DNA of 19,030 bases from Bacillota bacterium (GTDB taxonomy: Bacteria; Bacillota; Clostridia; Christensenellales; Aristaeellaceae): the NCBI GenBank assembly GCA_023416585.1, contig JAEZHM010000143.1:1-19030 (forward strand), written 5' to 3'. Below the pieces are notes generated by a model, which was given only the letters and a program-made list of their open reading frames with translations, made no database searches and had not been told where the DNA came from. Below, piece after piece: positions 1 to 6,559 of this stretch. Made by a program: the position numbers and the translations under genes. The first letter of the stretch is position 1, and every line of letters starts with the position of its first letter.

Positions 1-1468
1 CGTCTGTCCCGGTCAGCGTCACTTTCAGTTCGTCAGGTCGTACGCCGTCCTGGTCACTGTTGTCCGCCCACACCTTCGTCACCGTGACGCCCTTCGTTGC
101 CGGTTCACGGGTGTTCGTGATCGTATAGCCAGTTGCCTGGGTTCCAGTGATCGCATGCGTGTAACCCGTAGGTACAGATACCTCATCTACTATATAGACG
201 ATGTCTACCCCTGCCGCCTTCTTGGCCAGGTTGGTCCATGCATAGCTCCATGTCGGGCCGCTTAGCGTTTGCGCTGCGCCAACCTTATTTGCTTCTGCCA
301 CGCTGCCTTTATACAGCTGCACTTGGATGCTCGTAGGACGCAGGCCATCCTGGTTATTACCATCGGTCCACGTCTTTCGCACGGACACGCTGGTTACGTC
401 AGGCTTATGACTGTTGGTGATAGTCCAACCAGTAACGTTCTTGGTATACCCATTTGGAACAACTGTTTCATCTACTGTGTATATTACAGGGCTTATAGTC
501 CCACTGATATACTTATTGGCAGGCAGCGTATCCCAAATATAGTTCCATCCTATTTCGGCATTCAGTGTGACTGGGCTGCCTTTCGCCACTCCGTCTGCAT
601 ACAGTTGAACAGAAACGCTACTTGGACGTGTACCATCCCTATTGCTTTCATCATCCCAGACTTTTGTTACAGTCCCGCTGATAACCGGAGAATAATAGAA
701 ATATACGTCAATAACACCATTTATGGTCGTTACATTAACACTTGTTTGATCATTTATGTATATCGTTGTTTCTGGACTTCCCGAAGGTCTCGATACTACC
801 TTAATGCCCATGAGTGTATAATTCTGCGTATTCTTGCTATAGATTGTTTTTGTATTACCAACCGGTGCACCACTAATCGACTGTTGTGTGTCAGTTACCG
901 TATTAGAACCATATACATGTCTTACATTAATGGACCCTGATGATGTATTGCCTATATTAAACGTAAAGCTATAACCACCTTGACCAGTACTAACATTACA
1001 TGATAGTGACGGAATATACCCCGGTATTATTTTATAGTAAATATACCTTTCAGTATCGCTTACAGGTACTTTTATTGGTTCTGGACTGCCAGCAAATGGC
1101 CATACTACAGTTCCGTTAAGTTTTATCTCTTGAATCTCCTTGTATCCTCCTGACTCCTGTATCTGATAGAAGCCAAGCCAGTATGGACCAGTTACGGTGC
1201 CGTTTTTTGTCATGGTTCCACTATCATCTTCCTGATAGATAGTAACTACGCTTGTTTTTTTATTTGGGCTTGCGCCGGTTACTTGCACATATTCACCATC
1301 TGGATCTTTGTTCCCAGGTTGTTTGTTATCAGGAATAATAGTAGCTGTCAAAACCATCGGATCGGAGGTATAGGTTTGCACAGCTGCGAATGCTTGAACC
1401 GGAACATTGGAAACAAGCAAAAGCAACGACAAAAACAAGGCAAAGTACCTTCTTGTTAAACGCTTCAT
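1..1468 (-). CDS. Cna_B-repeat surface adhesin, N-terminal part (cut by window edge)
   Basis: Reading leftward from an ATG at 1468, the frame stays open to base 1 (489 codons), so the C-terminus, where an LPXTG or other anchor would lie, is outside the window. The start has an AGGAGG-type RBS about 5 bases upstream. Residues 1-29 form a signal peptide: basic start (MKRLTRR), Leu-rich core, AFA-type cleavage site. Residues about 175-262 are beta-rich and resemble MucBP-like domains. Cna_B repeats follow from about 264, 360 and 460. Each starts with a K-(V/T)-W motif (Trp271, Trp367, Trp467) and the first two also show VDE and TITN motifs; these Lys, Glu and Asn residues form the intramolecular isopeptide bonds typical of Cna_B folds. 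The third repeat is incomplete. The likely role is a cell-wall adhesin or pilin-like stalk. Third codon positions shift from A/T-rich to G/C-rich towards the repeats. Family assignment is firm; ligand unknown. Confidence 0.85.
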   Translation of the reverse strand, partial: MKRLTRRYFALFLSLLLLVSNVPVQAFAAVQTYTSDPMVLTATIIPDNKQPGNKDPDGEYVQVTGASPNKKTSVVTIYQEDDSGTMTKNGTVTGPYWLGFYQIQESGGYKEIQEIKLNGTVVWPFAGSPEPIKVPVSDTERYIYYKIIPGYIPSLSCNVSTGQGGYSFTFNIGNTSSGSINVRHVYGSNTVTDTQQSISGAPVGNTKTIYSKNTQNYTLMGIKVVSRPSGSPETTIYINDQTSVNVTTINGVIDVYFYYSPVISGTVTKVWDDESNRDGTRPSSVSVQLYADGVAKGSPVTLNAEIGWNYIWDTLPANKYISGTISPVIYTVDETVVPNGYTKNVTGWTITNSHKPDVTSVSVRKTWTDGNNQDGLRPTSIQVQLYKGSVAEANKVGAAQTLSGPTWSYAWTNLAKKAAGVDIVYIVDEVSVPTGYTHAITGTQATGYTITNTREPATKGVTVTKVWADNSDQDGVRPDELKVTLTGTD

Positions 1469-1517
1469 GTGTATCCTCCTCACAAACTCCATATGTCTGT
1501 TCAATGCATTGGAGCTA

Positions 1518-1550
1518 GAGCGTAAAACCAGCTTGGCCGGTTTTACGCTC
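1518..1550 (+). terminator. 12-bp hairpin between the two surface-protein genes, T-run on the plus strand
   Basis: A perfect 12-bp stem (1518-1529 with 1539-1550) has a 9-base loop, and TTTTCTCATTTT follows on the plus strand. It lies 12 bases past the stop of the upstream minus-strand gene and about 50 bases before the adhesin start. For minus-strand transcription no T-run follows the stem, so it looks like a terminator facing the wrong way. It may stop antisense transcripts, or act as a processing or partial attenuation hairpin within a two-gene transcript. Confidence 0.45.
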
Positions 1551-1561
1551 TTTTCTCATTT

Positions 1562-3061
1562 TCATTGCGCTTTCTCATCAGGTACTTGCACACGAACCTC
1601 AATTCTCCAGGCCCACGTTGCGTTCTGCTCATTCAGTATGTAAGCATAGGTCAACTCGTTCGCGCCTTCAATATCGTTCCATCCACTGATGATCTGTTGA
1701 TTTTCGTCTGTTAAGGCATATTGCCAAATAGTTTCATACTCCATGCCCTCAAAGCCTACCAGCATGGCACCTAATGTAATCGTGTCACCATACGCAACTG
1801 TCTCTGCGGCATTGATCCAAGCATATACGGCAGGCTCCACTTTTTCCGCCGTCCGTTCGAACACAAGGTTAATCATCTCAATATAGCCGGTCTTACCCTC
1901 GTACTCAATTTTTGCCCAAGTTCCATCCTGGCTCAAGACCCTCACATTGGCCGATGACTCGATCTTCATGATTCGCTCCGCATCAGCCGAGGGAGCTGCA
2001 AGCAGGTAAAGTATAGAGTTTTCAAGAGAAAGTGTCCCGGCAGGTATTACATAGGCATATACAGCCTCTGTTTGCTCAATTATAGGCTCTTCCGTTGCGG
2101 CAGGTTCCGTTGTCGCAAAGTGTACTTCTGTATCTGTCGGCACATTTGTCACAGCAGGTTCTACCGTAGCGGCGGGCTTTTCTGTCACAACCGGCGCTTC
2201 CGTCACAGCGGGTTCTTCCGTTACAACCGGCGCTTCCGTTACAACCGGTGCTTCCGTTACAACCGGTGCTTCCGTTACAACCGGCGCTTCCGTCACAGCG
2301 GGTGCTTCCGTCACAGCAGGTGCTTCCGTCTCTTCCACCCTGAGGTTCACATCCAACAAGGCCAGCGGAAGGTCGTTGTTCCCCTTATAGCGGGCATAGC
2401 CACGGTTGATGCCGCGCTGCACAAAAGCAGCCGCTTCCCCTTCCGTCAGGGGAACCAGCTTCACCGCGTCTATAAACCCATGTTGTACACCATGATCTGT
2501 ATCAAAATTGACCGACAGCCTGTCATGGCTTTCGTCGGTATAGCGGCTGTCTGCATATACAATACTGTCGGCAACCAAGCGGGTGAGAATGTTTCCGCTT
2601 CGTTCGCCCGTATATACCCTGACATTGCCCGTGGCCGTTTTTGCATACCCTATGGCAAACGTGGGAATCTGATCTGCCGTTACTTGCGCAGGTTCCTCTT
2701 GAGGAACTTCTGTCGGTACAACGGTAGGCTCAGCCGTCGGTGCTTCGGTTGGAATAACCGTAGCTGCCTCCGTTGGTTCTACGGTAGGTGCTTCAGTAGG
2801 TGTTGCGGCAGGCGCTTCGGTCGGCGCTGCCGTTGGCGCTTCGGTCGGCGCTGCCGTTGGCGCTTCGGTGGGCGCTGCTGTAGGCGCTTCGGTAGGCGCT
2901 TGCGTCGGTGTCGTCACTTCCACATTCGTGGTTGTTTCGATACCATCGTCACCGGCCCTGGTGTAATCAGATCCGGTGAAAATGCCGGAAGAATCGAAAT
3001 CCAACAGCATCAATACGGTGAGGATGATGGAAAGGATTCTGCGGATTTTTTTGTTTTCCAT
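1562..3061 (-). CDS. Secreted or membrane-anchored protein with SH3-like domains and Thr/Pro/Glu repeat linkers
   Basis: 499 residues. The ATG at 3061 has a GGGGTG-type RBS about 7 bases upstream. Residues 1-20 are basic then hydrophobic, forming a signal sequence or N-terminal anchor. Residues 48-128 are a linker of TEAPTAAP-type units. Residues about 133-240 form a beta-rich domain, SH3b-like by its NVRVYTGERSG and HGFIDAVKLV segments. Residues 244-332 are a second linker of six-residue TEAPVV units. Residues about 345-402 form a second SH3b-like domain (NVRVLSQDGTWAKIEYEGKT). Residues 408-499 look like an Ig- or PKD-like beta domain rich in Trp and Tyr. Bacterial SH3 domains commonly bind peptidoglycan, so a wall-associated role is inferred. 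No catalytic domain is visible. It lies upstream of the Cna_B adhesin on the same strand, 93 bases apart, so the two may be co-expressed. Exact function unknown. Confidence 0.8.
   Translation of the reverse strand: MENKKIRRILSIILTVLMLLDFDSSGIFTGSDYTRAGDDGIETTTNVEVTTPTQAPTEAPTAAPTEAPTAAPTEAPTAAPTEAPAATPTEAPTVEPTEAATVIPTEAPTAEPTVVPTEVPQEEPAQVTADQIPTFAIGYAKTATGNVRVYTGERSGNILTRLVADSIVYADSRYTDESHDRLSVNFDTDHGVQHGFIDAVKLVPLTEGEAAAFVQRGINRGYARYKGNNDLPLALLDVNLRVEETEAPAVTEAPAVTEAPVVTEAPVVTEAPVVTEAPVVTEEPAVTEAPVVTEKPAATVEPAVTNVPTDTEVHFATTEPAATEEPIIEQTEAVYAYVIPAGTLSLENSILYLLAAPSADAERIMKIESSANVRVLSQDGTWAKIEYEGKTGYIEMINLVFERTAEKVEPAVYAWINAAETVAYGDTITLGAMLVGFEGMEYETIWQYALTDENQQIISGWNDIEGANELTYAYILNEQNATWAWRIEVRVQVPDEKAQ
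2066..2332 (-). repeat. 18-base coding tandem repeat (TEAPVV units)
   Basis: Residues 244-332 of the SH3-like protein. About nine six-residue units of the TEAPVV/TEAPAV type run from 2332 down to about 2166, then degenerate. Neighbouring units are nearly identical at DNA level, so copy number may vary between strains by slippage. The product is an extended, probably glycosylatable Thr/Pro linker. Confidence 0.85.
2678..2920 (-). repeat. 24-base coding tandem repeat (TEAPTAAP units)
   Basis: Residues 48-128 of the same protein. Eight-residue units of TEAPTAAP type are most regular between residues 57 and 84 and drift to TEAPTVEP and TEAATVIP. It differs in period from the linker at 2066-2332, so the two linkers expanded independently. 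Confidence 0.8.
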
Positions 3062-3527
3062 GGTAGCACCCCTATTCTTCTCTTTCGCTTCGCTATAGTC
3101 TGTTAGTTGCAGACATTGTCGCTTTTGTGGCCGTGTAAAACTTTAATGCCATTATATGGATATATATGTGGATAGTTTGACGTATATAATATTATACAAG
3201 TGATTCCAGAAAATGCAATAGTATTTTTTTACTATTTTTTTAATATTTGATGATAGTTTTGTAATATTATGTCGACTTATCCCGAATCCATTGTTTAGGA
3301 TGTATACAAAACTTCAACCAAGTATAAAAATTACTATTGCTATACTCCTTGTTTCGCCTGCATTCATATTCTATCGTCGAAATTTAGAGAAAGCAGATAT
3401 GTACGTATTTTTCCATACCTGCAAATTGACGTATTTTTTATCTGCAGCCCACATTCAATATTTTGTAATAATTGATCACAATGGTACTGCATTTTGTATA
3501 TACCCCATTTTGTATTCGGTGACACAG
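3062..3527. other. AT-rich gene-free region
   Basis: About 470 bases between the SH3-like protein gene and the terminator of the ECF operon. Short open frames exist on both strands but have no RBS, poor codon use, no recognisable product, and one runs across the terminator at 3528-3561. A-tracts cluster at 3220-3250. I see a possible promoter at 3191-3218 and nothing else. Confidence 0.6.
3191..3218 (-). promoter_or_regulatory. Possible promoter for the SH3-like surface protein gene
   Basis: On the minus strand TATAAT (3196-3191) lies 16 bases downstream of TTGCAT (3218-3213), a poor -35. Phased A-tracts lie directly upstream (3220-3250) and could serve as an UP element. It would give a leader of about 120 bases. 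A second TATAAT at 3156-3151 has no good -35. Low certainty. Confidence 0.35.
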
Positions 3528-3561
3528 AAAAAAACCGCTTTCTCATTTATTTGGAAAGCGG
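3528..3561 (-). terminator. Rho-independent terminator of the DUF1858-ferritin-ECF operon
   Basis: A perfect 8-bp stem (CCGCTTTC at 3535-3542 with GAAAGCGG at 3554-3561) and an 11-base loop. Seven A residues at 3528-3534 give a U7 tail on the minus strand. It lies 21 bases after the ECF S-component stop, the classic layout for the end of a minus-strand operon. Confidence 0.9.
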
Positions 3562-3582
3562 CGATGTATGAACCTTTCAGGC

Positions 3583-4068
3583 CTAAATCTTCTTCTTCAA
3601 TTGAGGCAGATACAGACTGAACACCATGCCCAGCACCACGCCGGCAGCTCCCTGTAAAAGGTTGAGAGGAATGTTGCCGATAGCAGCTTCCCAGGTAGTA
3701 ATAAATGTGGCTTCAAACAATAAGTAACCGACAACCATAATCAATTCAGCTGCCAAGAATACAAGCAAATTCCTTGTCTGCCTGCCGGATCGAGCAAGCC
3801 ACGCTACCAGAAGCGCCATAACCGCCTTGATGAGAAAGGTTGCTACAATATATTGTTGAAATCCTGCTAACAAATCAGCTAGAGCGGAACCTACTCCGGC
3901 AATGAGGGCGGCGTAACTTCCCATTAACATGGCGGATAGAAAAATCACACCATCTCCAAGGTGGATATAGCCAATAACTCCTGGCACCTTCAATAACCAT
4001 GTAGCCAACAGCACCAGCGATGCCAGCAAACCGCCCAGGGCCAACTGTTTGACGCGTTGATCCCGCAT
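3583..4068 (-). CDS. ECF transporter S-component (membrane vitamin-binding subunit)
   Basis: 161 residues, mostly hydrophobic, with about five membrane segments. The signature region from residue 34 (IHLGDGVIFLSAMLMG, then AGVGSALADLLAG) matches the ECF-type riboflavin/HmpT-like S-component family (PF07155/COG4720), and the length is normal. S-components bind a vitamin or precursor and pair with a shared EcfA-EcfA'-EcfT energising module. None is encoded here, so it is a group II S-component relying on a module elsewhere. The substrate cannot be told from sequence; hydroxymethylpyrimidine, thiamine precursors or another vitamin are possible. The ATG at 4068 has AGGAAGG about 11 bases upstream. 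It is the last gene of a three-gene operon, 19 bases after the ferritin-like gene and just before a strong terminator. No vitamin riboswitch was recognised. Confidence 0.85.
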   Translation of the reverse strand: MRDQRVKQLALGGLLASLVLLATWLLKVPGVIGYIHLGDGVIFLSAMLMGSYAALIAGVGSALADLLAGFQQYIVATFLIKAVMALLVAWLARSGRQTRNLLVFLAAELIMVVGYLLFEATFITTWEAAIGNIPLNLLQGAAGVVLGMVFSLYLPQLKKKI

Positions 4069-4087
4069 AAACGCTGCTTCCTTCCTC

Positions 4088-4579
4088 TTATAAGGTTTTC
4101 AATTGCTCATCTAGGGCGGCAAGATGGCCTTGCTCCTCCTGGGCTATGGCAAGAAACATATCCCTGGCTTCCGCCTGCTGGCAAGAGGATGCAAATTCTT
4201 TATATGTGCGCACTGCCGTTTCCTCACTGTCCCTGGAAAATGCCAGCAGGGATTGTATGCTTAAAAATGCGCCCTCCCGTTGGGCCTGCATCAACCCACC
4301 TGGGAATAGAACCTGGGCGGCATAGGATTTTAACAGTAATTGCTGCTCCTGATCGGTTATCTCTAGGGAACAATTTCCCATTTTAGAAAACTTCGCAAGA
4401 TGCGCCTTTTCATCCTCATGAAGCTTTTGAAGAAGCGCCTTGATGGCGGGGTCGTGACTTATCATCACGCCCCGCTCATAAACGCGGACAGCCCGCCGTT
4501 CCATTTCACAGGCGAGAAACAGCGCTTCCTGCTCACTTTTCACCTGCAAGGGTCCCATCCCACTGCACATGTTTTGCAC
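4088..4579 (-). CDS. Ferritin-like / rubrerythrin-type diiron protein
   Basis: 163 residues. Predicted four-helix bundle with the diiron ligand pattern of the ferritin-like superfamily: Glu25/Glu27 in helix 1, Glu57-x-x-His60 in helix 2, Glu119/Glu120 in helix 3 and Glu149-x-x-His152 in helix 4. There is no C-terminal rubredoxin Cys4 domain, so this is the stand-alone erythrin form (COG1633-like). Such proteins store iron or reduce peroxide in anaerobes. The GTG start at 4579 is chosen because AGGAGG (4585-4590) ends 5 bases before it. The in-frame ATG at 4570 would leave 14 bases and remove only three residues. It is cytoplasmic and follows the DUF1858-like gene by about 97 bases, a gap with no clear terminator. 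Diiron protein is firm; exact substrate is not. Confidence 0.85.
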   Translation of the reverse strand: MQNMCSGMGPLQVKSEQEALFLACEMERRAVRVYERGVMISHDPAIKALLQKLHEDEKAHLAKFSKMGNCSLEITDQEQQLLLKSYAAQVLFPGGLMQAQREGAFLSIQSLLAFSRDSEETAVRTYKEFASSCQQAEARDMFLAIAQEEQGHLAALDEQLKTL

Positions 4580-4676
4580 AAGCGCCTCCTGTTTTCCACA
4601 TATTTATCCCCAGAAAGGGCCTTTTGTGCCGGCTAATACGCATGTATCCCCGAAAAATCCCGGCGTTTTCCACAGG

Positions 4677-4883
4677 TTATGCCTTCTGCTCTTCCAAGTA
4701 TGCGTTCAGCTGATCCACCAGCTCGTCCACATTGCTGCCATGCACAGCACAGGCTTCCTCCAGGCTTTCGCCGGCAGAAGCGGGACATCCCAGGCAATGC
4801 ATGCCAAACTCCATCAAAATGCGGGCGGTGCCGCGGTGTATGCGAAGTATTTCGCCAATGGTCATCGTCTTGTTGATGGTCAT
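4677..4883 (-). CDS. DUF1858 / hybrid-cluster-associated CxxC redox domain protein
   Basis: 68 residues. It fits the small DUF1858 family (also described as hybrid-cluster-protein-associated disulfide redox domain): an N-terminal TIGEILRIH segment, then MEFGMHCLGCPAS carrying the conserved His29-Cys30-x-x-Cys33, then a helical ESLEEACAVHG region. The Cys pair suggests a disulfide or metal/nitrosyl redox role, but no reaction is established. The start is placed at the ATG at 4883: GAGGA lies 6 bases upstream of it but abuts the in-frame ATG at 4889 by about one base. First gene of the operon, about 50 bases downstream of the predicted transcription start. The leader carries a small GGCCA/TGGCC hairpin at 4914-4927. 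Confidence 0.85.
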   Translation of the reverse strand: MTINKTMTIGEILRIHRGTARILMEFGMHCLGCPASAGESLEEACAVHGSNVDELVDQLNAYLEEQKA

Positions 4884-4941
4884 GGTCATTCCTCACTTTT
4901 TATTTCATCGGACGGCCAAAAATGGCCTGCCCGCTGCGATT

Positions 4942-4970
4942 ATCTTACCCCAAAGCGCAAGGAATGTCAA
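4942..4970 (-). promoter_or_regulatory. SigA-type promoter of the DUF1858-ferritin-ECF operon
   Basis: On the minus strand a perfect -35 TTGACA (4970-4965), a 17-base spacer and -10 TAAGAT (4947-4942, 4 of 6). The start would be near 4935, giving a leader of about 50 bases. Together with the terminator at 3528-3561 it delimits a transcript of about 1.4 kb. Confidence 0.75.
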
Positions 4971-5003
4971 CGCGGGACAAGGGGAGCAACGAAGATATTA
5001 AAG

Positions 5004-5041
5004 GCGGGGAGGGAACCTTTTCAAAAAGACTCCCTCCCCGC
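5004..5041 (-). terminator. Terminator hairpin of the MBL-VOC operon
   Basis: A perfect 11-bp GC-rich stem (5004-5014 with 5031-5041). The 16-base loop can itself pair CTTT with AAAG. On the minus strand it is followed by CTTTAATATCTTC, a weak U-tract. It lies about 77 bases after the VOC protein stop and before the next operon's promoter. Confidence 0.6.
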
Positions 5042-5117
5042 GCCCCTCCCCGGAAAACTTCATAAGGGGACTGATATAAATCCGGTTTCATAGCGGTTAC
5101 TGTCAATGAGGAGCTTC

Positions 5118-5486
5118 TTAGTGCTTCGGCACAATCTCCAGCCAGTAACCATCGGGATCGGCGATGAAATAGATGCCCATTCCCTTGTTCTCATAGCAGA
5201 TGCAGCCCATTTTTTCGTGAAGATCATGAGCACCTTGCATATCCTCGGTGATAAAAGCCAGGTGGAATTCAGCCTCGCCAAGATCATAGGGCGTGGTGCG
5301 GTCGCGAAGCCAGGTCAGCTCCAATTGGAACAACCCCTCCGCATCCGTCATAAATACAAGCTTGAAAGATCCATCGGAAGCCGTCTTTTCCCTGACAATA
5401 TGCAAGCCGAGCGCTTCCTCATAAAACTTTACGCTCTTCTGAAGATCCAGTACGTTGAAATTCTGATGTGCAAAATGAAATGCCAT
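5118..5486 (-). CDS. Glyoxalase I-like VOC metalloenzyme (lactoylglutathione lyase family)
   Basis: 122 residues, the length of a single-domain glyoxalase I. Two beta-alpha-beta-beta-beta modules are visible, with the metal-binding quartet His7, Glu56, His75 and Glu117. The C-terminal IADPDGYWLEIV segment is diagnostic for GloA-type VOC proteins. Glyoxalase I isomerises the hemithioacetal of methylglyoxal; which thiol this organism would use is unknown. The ATG at 5486 is preferred to an upstream in-frame start at 5549: GGGGG lies about 7 bases before it, conservation begins there, and the longer form would overlap the preceding gene. It follows the MBL hydrolase gene by 13 bases, so they are co-transcribed. 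Family is firm; other VOC reactions remain possible. Confidence 0.85.
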   Translation of the reverse strand: MAFHFAHQNFNVLDLQKSVKFYEEALGLHIVREKTASDGSFKLVFMTDAEGLFQLELTWLRDRTTPYDLGEAEFHLAFITEDMQGAHDLHEKMGCICYENKGMGIYFIADPDGYWLEIVPKH

Positions 5487-5499
5487 ACTGTTTCCCCCT

Positions 5500-6411
5500 T
5501 CATTGATCGTCCAGGGACACGGGAAGGTCCGTATCCGCAAAGGGATCATTCTGGTTATAAGCCTCCAGCGTCACCTGGGAAGAAGGAGTAATTTCCTCAG
5601 CGGATGACGCGATTCCTTCTTCCGCATTCCTCTTTTCTTCTTTCTTTTCCGCCGGCGGCTCCACGATATGCAGGAAAATAGCCGTATCTGAAAAAGTAAT
5701 CTGCGCGTATTCCCCGGGCTTGGTCATGGCCACTACTTCAGTGGTCTTGTTTCTGGCCCGGCGGGCAAAGTCTATCGCCACCTCGCTGCGGCCCTGCCAA
5801 TGCATGGGAACAAAGAGCCTCGGTTTCACGGATAATATGAAATGGTTGGCCCCGGCGTCAAACATGACGCCCATCCTGGGGTCCACAGGGAACATGCACA
5901 AATCAATATGCTGCCCGATCAGAGGCTTTACCGCATCCTCAAAGGCTTTCTCAGCCGCCTCTATTTCACGCAGCGTGCTTTCCTCCCGCCAATGCCAAAG
6001 GTTCAGGTCTCCTGCATGGAAGATGCGCAGCCCGCCTACATCCACCAGATAAGATACACCCATATCTGTGGAGCCGTAGGCAGTGACGCGCACGCCGGGC
6101 GCCAGAAGAAGGCTGTCCCCAGGCGCCAGCCGTTTACCGCGCATGCCGATGGGCGTATCGCTGGCCACGATATAAGTAATTGGATTTCCCTCCAGCCAGG
6201 TATAGATCACCTGATCCAGATGGTCGGGATGGGCATGGGAAACAAATACAAACACCTGACTAAACGCCTTAAAATCGTCCGTAGTTAGCCGTGCGGCAGG
6301 TGGAAGCTCCTTATTTTCACCTTCCCAATAATCAAATACCAGCAGCGTGCTGTCCACCTGAACGGAAAAACCGCTGTGATGATGATATGTTACCGAGGCA
6401 TGCAGTTCCAC
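5500..6411 (-). CDS. Metallo-beta-lactamase-fold hydrolase, UlaG-like (COG2220 type)
   Basis: 303 residues. Metal-binding motif His59-Ala-His61-Pro-Asp63-His64 (SHAHPDH), with His132 in FHAGD and His204 in PMHW, is the full dinuclear metal set of the MBL fold. The start VTYHHHSGFSV and the order of motifs fit the UlaG-like branch rather than classical glyoxalase II, so the substrate cannot be named. Residues about 245-303 are an acidic, low-complexity tail beyond the usual fold. The GTG start at 6411 has AGGAGG 8 bases upstream, and a strong promoter lies at 6447-6475. It is the first gene of a two-gene operon with the VOC protein. It is cytoplasmic, with no signal peptide. Confidence 0.85.
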   Translation of the reverse strand: MELHASVTYHHHSGFSVQVDSTLLVFDYWEGENKELPPAARLTTDDFKAFSQVFVFVSHAHPDHLDQVIYTWLEGNPITYIVASDTPIGMRGKRLAPGDSLLLAPGVRVTAYGSTDMGVSYLVDVGGLRIFHAGDLNLWHWREESTLREIEAAEKAFEDAVKPLIGQHIDLCMFPVDPRMGVMFDAGANHFILSVKPRLFVPMHWQGRSEVAIDFARRARNKTTEVVAMTKPGEYAQITFSDTAIFLHIVEPPAEKKEEKRNAEEGIASSAEEITPSSQVTLEAYNQNDPFADTDLPVSLDDQ

Positions 6412-6446
6412 GCACGCTTCCTCCTCTCTTGTACAAGCCTTGTCCT

Positions 6447-6475
6447 ATTCTGGCACAACTCGCCCCAACTGTCAA
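6447..6475 (-). promoter_or_regulatory. Extended -10 SigA promoter of the MBL-VOC operon
   Basis: Minus strand: perfect -35 TTGACA (6475-6470), 17-base spacer, -10 CAGAAT (6452-6447, 4 of 6) preceded by TGC, an extended -10. The predicted start is near 6440, about 29 bases before the GTG at 6411. Confidence 0.75.
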
Positions 6476-6476
6476 G

Positions 6477-6510
6477 AAAGGGCGCAAAAAATGCGTCCTC
6501 AAAACCCTTT
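6477..6510 (-). terminator. Weak two-part hairpin after the phosphodiesterase gene
   Basis: An outer stem AAAGGG/CCCTTT (6477-6482 with 6505-6510) encloses an inner GCGCA/TGCGT hairpin (6482-6486 with 6492-6496, one G-T pair). It lies 50 bases after the stop at 6560 and just upstream of the next promoter's -35. No proper U-run follows, so termination is only possible. Confidence 0.3.
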
Positions 6511-6559
6511 TCAGAGCAGGAATCTGTAATTTCTCGTCTTCATTCCCCACTTTTCATAT

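Noticed and set aside
269..940. Plus-strand open frame of 223 codons at the left end
   Set aside because: It is antisense to the Cna_B adhesin, whose minus-strand frame has a signal peptide, RBS and recognisable domains; this frame has none.
2066..2920. CRISPR-like periodic repeats
   Set aside because: The periods (18 and 24 bases) have no unique spacers and stay in one reading frame, so they are coding repeats.
2072..3106. Long plus-strand open frame rich in Arg, Cys and Phe
   Set aside because: It is the opposite-strand reading of the Thr/Pro repeats of the SH3-like protein, which keeps stop codons away.
3291..3620. Small open frames in the AT-rich gap (plus 3291-3620, minus 3364-3546)
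   Set aside because: No RBS or family; both run through the terminator at 3528-3561.
4597..4680. DnaA-box-like TTATCCCC and TTTTCCACA sequences suggesting an origin
   Set aside because: None matches TTATCCACA exactly, they do not cluster, and no dnaA or AT-rich unwinding region is nearby. The origin argument rests only on parS.
4633..4896. Alternative 87-codon minus-strand frame over the DUF1858-like gene
   Set aside because: The other frame carries the family motif with HCxGC and the RBS; this is its shadow.
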